A stretch of 45,604 nt of DNA from contig JANQMX010000008.1 of the NCBI GenBank assembly GCA_028279885.1, positions 1-45,604 of the forward strand, in the 5' to 3' direction. The notes beneath the pieces are model-generated. The model saw nothing but the letters and a program-made list of their open reading frames with translations. It did no database searches and was not told the origin of the DNA. The position numbers and the translations under genes were made by a program. This DNA is from Rhodovibrionaceae bacterium. GTDB lineage: Bacteria > Pseudomonadota > Alphaproteobacteria > Kiloniellales > DSM-21159. Position 1 is the stretch's first letter; each line of letters starts with the position of its first letter. Below are positions 32,683 to 40,497 of this stretch, piece after piece.

Positions 32683-34275
32683 TTAGCGGTCTACCGAGAT
32701 GTTCCAGAAGAACTGCACCGGTGACTTGATCAGTCCTTCGACGTTGTCGCGGTAGGCGACGGGCACGAAGAACTGGCCGAGATGGCCGGAGGCGCCGATT
32801 TTGAAGAGGCGCTCCTGCACCTTGGCGGCGATGTCCTTCTGTGCATTCGGGTCGGTCGCGGTGGCGAAGGCCGTGCGATACTCTTCCAGTTCCAGGTCGT
32901 CGGCCCAGCCGAACCAGCCCGCTTCGGGGTTGCCGGAGAAGGCGATGGCCATCGGGTTGATGACGTCGGCGCCGATCCACCAGGTGTGGAACATGTTCCA
33001 GCCGCCCTGATCGACCGGGTCGCGCTTGGCGCGCCGCGAGGTCAGGGTCGACCAGTCCATGGCCTGGACATCCACGGTCATGCCGATCTGGCGCAGCTTT
33101 TGGGCGGTCACCAGAGAGAAGGCGGAGAGAACGGGAATATCGGTCGGCTGCATGATGACGACCGGCGTGCCGTCATAGTCGGTCGCTGCCAGTGCCTGCT
33201 TGGCCGCATCAATGCTGCCTGCCGCCATGACGCTGCTCTCGACGTCGTTATCCAGTGGCGTGCCGCAGGGGAAGACGCTGTAGCAGGTCTTCCAGTACTT
33301 CGGGTCGCCCACCGCGGCGGTCATGTAGTCTTCCTGCTTCATGGCCATCATGGCCGCGCGACGCACATCGGCGTTATCGAAGGGCGGCAGCAGGTGGTTG
33401 AAGCGGGCGAAGCCGATGTTGCCGAGCGGGTCATTGACCTCGACGACGATGCCCTCATCCCGCTCCATGATCGGAACCAGGTCGTTGGCCGGCTGCTCGA
33501 AGAAGTCGATTTCGCCGCTGATCAGGGCGTTCATCGCCGTGGTCTGATCGGGGAAATAGAGCCACTCGACCCGGTCCACCTTGGCGACCTTGCCACCGGC
33601 GGCGAAGGAGGGCGGCTCGCTGCGCGGCACGTAGTCTTCGTTCTTCAGGTAGACCACCTTGGAGCCGGGCACCCACTCATCCTCTTGGAAGACGAAGGGG
33701 CCGGAGCCGACGTACTCGCTGATCTGCTCGAAGGGATCGGTCTCGGCGATCCGCTTGGGCATGATGAAGGGCACGTTGGAGGAGATCTTGCCGATCGACT
33801 GCAGCACCAGGCCGTAGGGCTCGCTAAGCTGCATGACCATGGTCTTGTCGTCTTTGGCCTCGAGGCTCTCGATCACAGCGAAGAGCGCTTGGCCCATGCC
33901 ATCGCGCGCGCCCCAGCGCTTCAGCGAGGCGACCGCGTCCTCAGCCTTGACCGGCTGGCCATCATGGAACTTGAGGCCGTCACGCAGGACGAAGGTCCAG
34001 GTCTTGTTGTCGTCTGAGACGGTCCAGGTATCGACCATCTGCGGCTGGACCTCGAGGTTCGCGTCCATCGCGAAAAGGGTATCGTAGATCATGTACCCGT
34101 GATTTCGCGAGATGTAGGCCGTCGTCCAGATCGGATCGAGGTTCTTCAGATCCGCGTGCGGAATGACGCGGAGTACGCTTTCTTCCGCCTGTGCGGGAAC
34201 GGCTTGCGCCGCCATGGTGAGCGGCAAAGCCACGGCCGCCGCGGCCATGATGTGTCGTCTGCTCCAACGCAGCAT
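32683..34275 (-). CDS. Peptide/nickel-type ABC transporter substrate-binding protein (SBP_bac_5)
   Basis: This 530-residue periplasmic binding protein of the DppA/OppA class has a signal peptide (MLRWSRRHIMAAAAVALPLTMAA to QAEES). It is followed by LDPIWTTAYISRNHGYMIYDTLF, the family signature region KTWTFVLRDGLKFHDGQPVKAEDAVASLKRW (seen in pieces), and GYMIYDTLFAMD. AGGAGG lies five bases before the ATG. It leads the operon and is divergent from the M81 peptidase operon, whose enzymes might act on its ligand. Confidence 0.92.
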   Translation of the reverse strand: MLRWSRRHIMAAAAVALPLTMAAQAVPAQAEESVLRVIPHADLKNLDPIWTTAYISRNHGYMIYDTLFAMDANLEVQPQMVDTWTVSDDNKTWTFVLRDGLKFHDGQPVKAEDAVASLKRWGARDGMGQALFAVIESLEAKDDKTMVMQLSEPYGLVLQSIGKISSNVPFIMPKRIAETDPFEQISEYVGSGPFVFQEDEWVPGSKVVYLKNEDYVPRSEPPSFAAGGKVAKVDRVEWLYFPDQTTAMNALISGEIDFFEQPANDLVPIMERDEGIVVEVNDPLGNIGFARFNHLLPPFDNADVRRAAMMAMKQEDYMTAAVGDPKYWKTCYSVFPCGTPLDNDVESSVMAAGSIDAAKQALAATDYDGTPVVIMQPTDIPVLSAFSLVTAQKLRQIGMTVDVQAMDWSTLTSRRAKRDPVDQGGWNMFHTWWIGADVINPMAIAFSGNPEAGWFGWADDLELEEYRTAFATATDPNAQKDIAAKVQERLFKIGASGHLGQFFVPVAYRDNVEGLIKSPVQFFWNISVDR

Positions 34276-34422
34276 GTCAGCCTCCTTGTTCTGCGCAGCT
34301 CAGAACGCGGCTACGCTTTATTCGAGAGCGATGTGTGAATTGCTCCTTGGGAAACGAATTTTAGTCTGCTGCACTGCGGCAGAGTCAATGGCCAACTTGG
34401 TATGACCGTTCAGCGCTTGACC

Positions 34423-34440
34423 CTCCGCAGGTCCGCGGAG
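34423..34440. promoter_or_regulatory. Inverted repeat in the divergent ABC / M81 peptidase control region
   Basis: CTCCGC and GCGGAG flank AGGTCC, about 40 bases before the M81 GTG start and directly after a TTGACC. A TATACC at 34447 is 24 bases away from that TTGACC, too far for a usual sigma-70 pair. It may be an operator shared by the two operons; this is a guess from position and symmetry. Confidence 0.3.
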
Positions 34441-34480
34441 AGGCTTTATACCACAATTTTAGCCGCAGGGAGGCGGATCG

Positions 34481-36001
34481 GTGCGCATTTTGCTCGCCAT
34501 GATGAAGCATGAGACTAACACCTTTTCACCGGTGAAAACCGACCTGGAGCGGTTCGAGGCCTGGGGGCTGAAACGCGACGGCGCAGTGCTCGACGCCTAT
34601 CGCGGCACCAACATGCCCATCGCAGCCTACATCGATTTGGCCGAGGCGCGGGAGGCCGAGATCGTCAGCCCGGTCGCGGCCGAGGCCATGCCGAGCGGCG
34701 TGGTGGAGGAGGACGCCTACGAGACGCTCGCCGGCTGGATCCTGGCTCCGCTGCAGGATACGCGCTTTGACGGCATCTTCCTGGACCTGCATGGCGCCAT
34801 GACCGCGGCGCATCTGCCGGACGGAGAGGGCGAGCTGCTGCGACGTATGCGCGCACTGGCGCCGGATACGCCCATAGCGGTGACCTGCGACATGCATTGC
34901 AATCTGACCGAAGCCATGGTGGAGAACTGCGATGCGCTGATCGGCTACAAGACCTATCCGCACGTCGACATGTACGAGGTCGGCGCGCAGGTCGGCCGCA
35001 TTCTCTGGGATAAAATCGAAGGCAAGAGCGACCCGGTGATGGCCTGGGGTGCGGCGCCGCTCTTGGCACAGACCTTGCGCATGGGCACGGCCGACGAGCC
35101 GATGAAAAGCCTGCAGGCCATGACCGGGGCCGAGGTGTCGGAGCGCGGCCTGCTGGCGACCACCTTGTTCGGTGGCTTCCCTTTGGCCGACGTTCACCAT
35201 GCTGGCCTGTCTGCGGTGAGCATCGCTGACGGTGACAAGGCCGCAGCCGAGGAATCGCGAGACCGCCTGCTGCAAGCTGCGTGGGATGTCCGCGAAGACT
35301 TGGTCTATGACGCCGTGCCGATCGGAACCGCGATCGCCCGGGCGCGCGCCGTGAACGATGCGCCGGTTGTCTTGCTCGACCATGCCGACAACGTCGGCTC
35401 GGGCGGCACCTCTGACGTCATGACGGTGATCGAGCAGGTCCTCGAAGCCGGTTTGCAGGACGTCGCCGTGGCGGCAGTCTATGACCCCGAGGCGGCGGCC
35501 ACCATGCATGCGGCCGGTCTCGGCAGCGAAATCACCCTGGAACTCGGCGGCAAGAGCGAAATGCCGGCGATCGGTCTCTCCGGGCGGTCGCTTACACTCC
35601 AAGGAAAAGTCGCGCATCTGGCGGACGGTCGCTGGATTGTGCGTGGGCCGATGTACACCGGCGTCGAGGTCAACACTGGGCCGACGGCGGTGTTCGAGAC
35701 GGGTGGCCTCAAGATCGTCGTCACCTCCGTCCATCACGAGCCTTGGGATACAGGCATCCTGTCAGAGAACGGCATCGACCCGCAGAGCTGCCGCTTCATC
35801 CTGCTCAAGTCGCGCATTCACTATCGGGCCGGCTTCGCGCCCTTGGCCAAGGCGACCTTCACCCTGGACGGGGAGGGGGTGACCACGTCGGACAACGGCC
35901 TGCTGCGCTATGAGCAGCTGCGCCGGCCGATCTTCCCGCTCGATCCGGAAGACCAGATCGACGTTCAAATAGGGAGCCCGGCTGAGGAGCCCTCGTCGTG
36001 A
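34481..36001 (+). CDS. M81 family metallopeptidase (MlrC-like)
   Basis: This 506-residue protein is of the microcystinase C/M81 family: MKHETNTFSPVKTD near the start with His10 and Glu11, FDGIFLDLHGAM, VTCDMHCNLT and YKTYPHVDMYEVG supply likely zinc ligands. The C-terminal domain (SSVHHEPWDTG.., SRIHYRAGFAPLAK) is typical. Some members cleave linear peptides from cyclic toxins, but most have unknown substrates, so microcystin use should not be assumed. It starts at a GTG with GGGAGG upstream. Its stop overlaps the next gene as GTGA. Confidence 0.9.
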   Translation: MRILLAMMKHETNTFSPVKTDLERFEAWGLKRDGAVLDAYRGTNMPIAAYIDLAEAREAEIVSPVAAEAMPSGVVEEDAYETLAGWILAPLQDTRFDGIFLDLHGAMTAAHLPDGEGELLRRMRALAPDTPIAVTCDMHCNLTEAMVENCDALIGYKTYPHVDMYEVGAQVGRILWDKIEGKSDPVMAWGAAPLLAQTLRMGTADEPMKSLQAMTGAEVSERGLLATTLFGGFPLADVHHAGLSAVSIADGDKAAAEESRDRLLQAAWDVREDLVYDAVPIGTAIARARAVNDAPVVLLDHADNVGSGGTSDVMTVIEQVLEAGLQDVAVAAVYDPEAAATMHAAGLGSEITLELGGKSEMPAIGLSGRSLTLQGKVAHLADGRWIVRGPMYTGVEVNTGPTAVFETGGLKIVVTSVHHEPWDTGILSENGIDPQSCRFILLKSRIHYRAGFAPLAKATFTLDGEGVTTSDNGLLRYEQLRRPIFPLDPEDQIDVQIGSPAEEPSS

Positions 36002-37629
36002 GCGACACGAAGGTCTTCTCGGCGCGCAAGATCGTCACCATGGACCCGCGGCGGCCGGTCGCGAGCCACGTGGCGGTGCGCGACGGGCGCATCCTTGCGG
36101 TCGGCGATGCCGAAGAGGTCTCGGCCTGGGGCGATTTCCCGCTCGACAGTCGCTTCGCCGAGATGGTGCTGCTGCCCGGCTTCGTCGAGGGCCATGCCCA
36201 TGTCCTGGCGGGTGCCATGTGGCGCTATCTCTATATCGGCTACCACGACCGGGTGGATCCGGCCGGAATCACTCATCCGGGGCTGACCGACATCGGCCAG
36301 GCGATCGAGAAGCTGCGCCAGGCCGAAGCCGCGCTGACGGACGCACGGACCCCGCTCATCGCCTGGGGCTTCGACCCCATCTTTCTGACCGGTGAGCGAC
36401 TCAACCGCCATCACCTGGACGGCGTCTCCGCAAGTCGGCCCATCGCCGTCGTCCACTCCAACTTCCACCTGCTGACCGCCAACACGGCAGCGCTGTCGCT
36501 GGCGCAGTATGGGCCTGGAACCCAGATCGTCGGCGTGGCGTTGGAAGAGGATGGCCATCCCCACGGCGAGCTGCGCGAGTTCGCCGCCATGTTTCCGGTC
36601 ATGCGCCGGCTCGGCATCGACTTTGGGGCCCTAGCCCGCAGCGAGGACGGCGTCCGCGCTTATGGCGAGGTGGCGCGGCGCTGTGGTGTCACCACGGTGA
36701 CCGATCTGATCGCCGACCTGGAGGACGGCGACGTCCGCCAGCTGTTGGAGATCACCGGGGAAGCCAGCTATCCCGTCCGCCTGGTGCCCGCGCTCAACGG
36801 CCATGCGGCGCCGGCGTATGAGACGGCGGAGCGGGCCCTGGCGCTCAAGCATCTCAGCACCGACAAGCTCCGCCTCGGTGCGGTCAAGCTGCTCACCGAC
36901 GGCTCCATTCAGGGCTTCACCGCGCAGGTCAACTGGCCCGGCTATTTCAAAGGGCCGGACCACGGCATCTGGAACATGCCGCCGGAGCAGCTCTACGACA
37001 CAGTGGACAATCTCAACGGCGAGGACATCCAGCTCCACATCCACGTCAATGGCGACAAGGCCATCGACATGGCGCTGGATGCGCTGGAGCGGACGCTGGG
37101 CCATCACCGCCGGCCGGACCACCGCCACACCCTGCAGCATTGTCAGATGGCGGGACCGGCCCAGTTCCGCCGCATGCAGGCGCTCGGTGTCGGCGTCAAT
37201 CTCTTCGCCAACCACCTCTACTATTTCGGCGATCAGCATCGTGACATCACGCTCGGCCCCGATCGGGCGCAGGGCATCGATGGCTGCGCCAGCGCGCTGG
37301 CGCACGGCGTGCCCCTGGCCATCCACTCCGACGCGCCGGTGACGCCCATGGGGCCGCTGATCACTGCCTGGTGCGCCGTCAACCGGCAGACCGCAAGCGG
37401 TGATATCCTTGGCGAAGCGGAGCGGATCTCGGTCGAGCAAGCCTTGCATGCGGTGACCTTGGGCGCCGCCCACAGCCTCAAGATGGACGGGGAGGTCGGC
37501 TCCATCGAAGTCGGCAAGCGCGCCGACTTTGCAGTGCTGGAAGAAGACCCGACCGCCTGTGCGCCCGAGGCGCTCAAGGACGTTGCCGTCCATAGCACCG
37601 TGCTGGGCGGGGAGGTGACCGCGCCATGA
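35998..37629 (+). CDS. Amidohydrolase family protein (Amidohydro_3, YtcJ-like)
   Basis: This 543-residue metal-dependent hydrolase has the HxH of strand 1 in GFVEGHAHVLAG (His66, His68), the bridging Lys region LGAVKLLTDGSIQGF, HIHVNGDKAIDMAL, HTLQHCQM and AIHSDAPVTPMGP with the late Asp. The C-terminal EVGSIEVGKRADFAVLEEDP closes the beta-sandwich. It hydrolyses amide or other C-N bonds of an unknown substrate. It starts at a GTG overlapping the M81 stop, and its own stop overlaps the GTPase start as ATGA: three coupled genes. Confidence 0.9.
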   Translation: MSDTKVFSARKIVTMDPRRPVASHVAVRDGRILAVGDAEEVSAWGDFPLDSRFAEMVLLPGFVEGHAHVLAGAMWRYLYIGYHDRVDPAGITHPGLTDIGQAIEKLRQAEAALTDARTPLIAWGFDPIFLTGERLNRHHLDGVSASRPIAVVHSNFHLLTANTAALSLAQYGPGTQIVGVALEEDGHPHGELREFAAMFPVMRRLGIDFGALARSEDGVRAYGEVARRCGVTTVTDLIADLEDGDVRQLLEITGEASYPVRLVPALNGHAAPAYETAERALALKHLSTDKLRLGAVKLLTDGSIQGFTAQVNWPGYFKGPDHGIWNMPPEQLYDTVDNLNGEDIQLHIHVNGDKAIDMALDALERTLGHHRRPDHRHTLQHCQMAGPAQFRRMQALGVGVNLFANHLYYFGDQHRDITLGPDRAQGIDGCASALAHGVPLAIHSDAPVTPMGPLITAWCAVNRQTASGDILGEAERISVEQALHAVTLGAAHSLKMDGEVGSIEVGKRADFAVLEEDPTACAPEALKDVAVHSTVLGGEVTAP

Positions 37630-38585
37630 CAGCGGCCGTGCCGATGCCCCCAACAACACCTCTGCCGATGACCGTGGTCGCCGGCTATCTCGGCGCCGGC
37701 AAGACGACCCTGGTCAATCACCTGCTGCGCAACGCCGAAGGGCGGCGCATCTGCGTGCTGGTCAACGACTTCGGTGAGATCGCCATCGACGCAGACTTGA
37801 TCGAGGCGCGCGAGGGCGACAGCCTGACCCTGGCCAACGGCTGCGTCTGCTGCTCCATCGGCGGCGATCTCTTTCGTGCCTTGAGCCGGGTGCTCGACCG
37901 GAAGCCGCGGCCCGATCATCTGGTGATCGAGGCCAGCGGGGTGGCGGAGCCGGCGCGCATCGCCGAGGTCGCCCGCGCCGAGCCGGAGCTCTCGGCCGGT
38001 GCGGTGGTCGTGCTCTGCGACGCCGAGACCCTGTCCGCCCGTCTGGCCGAGCCGCTGCTGGCCCGCACCGTCAGCGAGCAGATCGCCGCGGCCGACCTGC
38101 TGTTGCTCAACAAGTGCGATTCCGTTGCCGGCGAGACGCTGGATGCCCTGCAAGGCCTCCTGCGGCAACTCAACGAAACGGCGGAGATAAGGCGGGTCGA
38201 GTTCGCGGCGGCCTCGGTCGAAGAGCTTCTGGCGGAGCCAGCGCCGCGCAGGCCTCGCGACTTGACGGACACCGCGAGCCACGAAGCGCTCTATGAGCGA
38301 TGGTCGTGGGAGAGCGAGGCGGCTCATCCGATCGAGACGGTCGAGCAGGCGCTTGCCACGCTGCCCGACGGGCTTCTCCGCCTGAAGGGCTTGCTGGTCT
38401 CGGCGGACCGTGCTGCCGCCTGGGAGATTCAATCGACGGGCGGCACGCCCAGGATCGCTAGACGCGCGGTGCCGCCCAGCGCGCAGCCCGGACTTCGGCT
38501 GGTCGCCATCGCTTTACGCGACAGGCTCGACAGGAATGCGCTCGACCGCCGGCTCGCTGCATTGAAACAAGAAGAACTCGTCTGA
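37626..38585 (+). CDS. CobW/G3E-family GTPase, putative metallochaperone
   Basis: This 319-residue GTPase has the P-loop GYLGAGKTT (20-28), the metal-binding GCVCC (72-76) that defines the G3E group, the Walker B-like VIEASGVAEP and base-specificity NKCD (162-165). The C-terminal domain (about 220-319) is short and lacks the His-rich stretch of some zinc-linked COG0523 members. These proteins load Zn, Co or other metals into clients. Overlap with the amidohydrolase gene and closeness to the M81 peptidase suggest either may be its client. Confidence 0.9.
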   Translation: MTAAVPMPPTTPLPMTVVAGYLGAGKTTLVNHLLRNAEGRRICVLVNDFGEIAIDADLIEAREGDSLTLANGCVCCSIGGDLFRALSRVLDRKPRPDHLVIEASGVAEPARIAEVARAEPELSAGAVVVLCDAETLSARLAEPLLARTVSEQIAAADLLLLNKCDSVAGETLDALQGLLRQLNETAEIRRVEFAAASVEELLAEPAPRRPRDLTDTASHEALYERWSWESEAAHPIETVEQALATLPDGLLRLKGLLVSADRAAAWEIQSTGGTPRIARRAVPPSAQPGLRLVAIALRDRLDRNALDRRLAALKQEELV

Positions 38586-38599
38586 GGGGAGAGTGCTCG

Positions 38600-39898
38600 A
38601 TGACTGCCGTATTGTTCGCTCCGGGCTTTAAGACGGATCCCTATTGGTGGGAGACGACCCCGCGCCCGGATTTGCCGGAGGAAACCCCACCGCAGAAGGT
38701 CGACGTAGCCATTGTCGGCTCGGGCTATACGGGGCTGTCCGCGGCGCTGCAGACGGCACGGGCCGGCCGCGAGACCGTGCTCTTCGATGCCGAGGCGGCC
38801 GGCTGGGGCTGCAGCGCCCGCAACGGCGGCCAGATCGGTGACAGCATGAAGCCGAGCTACGCCGAGCTGGTGTCGAACTACGGTCAGGAGCGAGCCTTCG
38901 CCATCGTCAAGGAAGTGCAGACGGCGCTAGCCTGGACCGGCGACTTCATCCGGGAAGAGGGCATCGACTGCGACTTCAAGATCTGCGGTCGTTTCCATGC
39001 GGCCCACCAGCCGGCGGCCTATGAGATGCTGGCCAAGAAGATCGCCAATCAGCCCAAGGGCCTCGAAGTGGAGGCGCACATGGTTCCGGCGTCCGAGCAG
39101 CGCAAAGAGCTCGGCACCGATGGCTACTACGGCGGGGTGGTCTATCCGCACCATGCCTCAGTCGACCCGGCACGCTACCACCAAGCTTTGCTCGAGCGCG
39201 CCCAGATCTCCGGAGCCCGCGTTTTTCCCTTCTGCCCGGTGACGGCCATCGCACGGGACGGGGAGGGCTTCCGCCTGACCACGGCGAAGGGGACGGTCGC
39301 GGCGCGAAACGTGCTGGTGGCGACGAACGGCTACACCGGCGGCCTGACGCCCTGGCAGCAGCGCCGGGTCATCCCCATCGGCAGCTACATGATCGCGACG
39401 GAGCCGCTGGAAGACGGCCTCATCGATCGCCTCTTCCCCACGGACAGGGTGGTCAGCGACAGCCGCCGGCTGGTCTACTACTACCGCGCATCGCCGGACC
39501 GCAGCCGCGTGCTGTTCGGTGGCCGCGTCTCCTTGAAGGAGACGAATACTGAAGTCAGCGGGCCGCGCCTGCATGCCGAGCTCTGCCGGATCTTTCCGGA
39601 GCTTACCAGCGTGCGGCTCAGCCACTCCTGGTTCGGCTACGTCGCCTATACGTTCGACAAGCTGCCGCATGTCGGCCAGCAAGACGGCCTCTACTACGCC
39701 ATGGGCTACTGCGGGACGGGCGTCGCCTGGGCCTGCTATCTCGGCATGCGCGTCGGCCAGCAGATGCTGGGCCTGAAGGAGGGGCGCACGGTCTTCAGCG
39801 ACCTCGACTTCCAAACCCGGCCGCTCTACTACGGCGACCCCTGGTTTCTGGCACCCTCCATCCGCTACTACCGCTGGCGCGACGCCCAGAACCGTTAG
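38600..39898 (+). CDS. FAD-dependent oxidoreductase (DAO family, PuuB-like)
   Basis: This 432-residue flavoenzyme of the D-amino-acid/glycine oxidase class has the FAD-binding VDVAIVGSGYTGLSAALQTARAG and GWGCSARNGGQIGDSMKP, as in gamma-glutamylputrescine oxidase. The late HVGQQDGLYYAMGYCGTGVAWACYLG contacts FAD. It likely oxidises a secondary amine or amino acid. GAGGGGAG precedes the ATG, 14 bases after the GTPase gene. Its last 46 codons are repeated almost unchanged near 42500, marking the edge of an inserted block. Confidence 0.9.
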   Translation: MTAVLFAPGFKTDPYWWETTPRPDLPEETPPQKVDVAIVGSGYTGLSAALQTARAGRETVLFDAEAAGWGCSARNGGQIGDSMKPSYAELVSNYGQERAFAIVKEVQTALAWTGDFIREEGIDCDFKICGRFHAAHQPAAYEMLAKKIANQPKGLEVEAHMVPASEQRKELGTDGYYGGVVYPHHASVDPARYHQALLERAQISGARVFPFCPVTAIARDGEGFRLTTAKGTVAARNVLVATNGYTGGLTPWQQRRVIPIGSYMIATEPLEDGLIDRLFPTDRVVSDSRRLVYYYRASPDRSRVLFGGRVSLKETNTEVSGPRLHAELCRIFPELTSVRLSHSWFGYVAYTFDKLPHVGQQDGLYYAMGYCGTGVAWACYLGMRVGQQMLGLKEGRTVFSDLDFQTRPLYYGDPWFLAPSIRYYRWRDAQNR

Positions 39899-39951
39899 CG
39901 AGGAAGTTAGACCAGCGTTCAGGCCGAGGAGCCACGGCGGGCGAGGGCGAG
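39757..39951 (+). repeat. Left copy of imperfect 195-base direct repeat flanking the NACHT block
   Basis: This copy holds the last 46 codons of the intact FAD oxidoreductase, a short gap, and the last ten codons plus stop of a LysE gene on the opposite strand. It matches 42493-42688; the oxidoreductase part differs at about 11 of 141 bases. Similarity stops abruptly near 39951. Confidence 0.85.
39919..39951 (-). pseudogene. LysE exporter C-terminal scrap
   Basis: On the minus strand these bases encode LALARRGSSA and a stop, the same ten C-terminal residues as the intact LysE gene at 42656. No further LysE sequence follows, so only the tail of a second copy survives at the left border of the inserted block. 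Confidence 0.65.
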
Positions 39952-40039
39952 CCTGTGCACAAGGCCAAACTGCCTCAAGCTCGAACTGTTTCGCCTTTGT
40001 GTGCTAATCAAATTCGCTATCACAAGCCGGACTAGTGCG

Positions 40040-40440
40040 GCCAGATGCTCTGTAGCTGTTAGGCCCCGGAGTTGAGTGCATTGGCAAAGGCAAAACCAAG
40101 ACACCCTACGAGTTTGGTTGCGAAGTCTCGGTGGCGACCCAGGAGAACCTCTTGAGGCTCAATATCTAGCTCGCGTTAGACGGCGCGGTCCAGCACGGTG
40201 GCAGTCCGGGAGCTTATCCTCGGTCGGGTGACGGCCAAGCCCGTGGGACGATCACACGCTTGATCCTGTGATCGCCGCGTGGAGAGCAGCTATCTCAAGT
40301 GACTTGAGGGCGACCGCGCCAACGACGTCTTGACCGCAGCCGGATACAGCTTCAGATGGATCGGGGTTTCTTTCGTACCTTGCTTCAAGCAGTCGTCAGA
40401 GCGTTTTTCGACGCCTCAGACCGCTTGAAACTCTGTAGCT
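40040..40440 (+). pseudogene. Decayed IS5-type transposase remnant
   Basis: Pieces of a DDE transposase can be read in shifting frames. At 40063-40140: APE, a one-base gap, then ECIGKGKTKTPYEFGCEVSVAT, which corresponds to the well-known APEVECIGKGK..PYEFG segment. At 40279-40360: RVESSYLK, a stop where Gly is expected, then LEGDRANDVLTAAGYSFRW, matching the C-terminal YLKG.EGDR.NAVLAAAGYNFR segment. The stretch between and most of the N-terminus is missing. The element is dead, with at least one deletion, a frameshift and a nonsense change. It lies just beyond the stop of the NACHT gene. Confidence 0.7.
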
Positions 40441-40497
40441 CCGAAAAGTTCAGGGACGACGAGTTGATCGATCTTTATAGGTTGGCGTTTCGGTCTA

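Noticed and set aside
32782-34017. A 411-codon plus-strand frame opposite the ABC binding protein
   Set aside because: The opposite strand encodes a complete SBP_bac_5 protein with signal peptide and ribosome-binding site.
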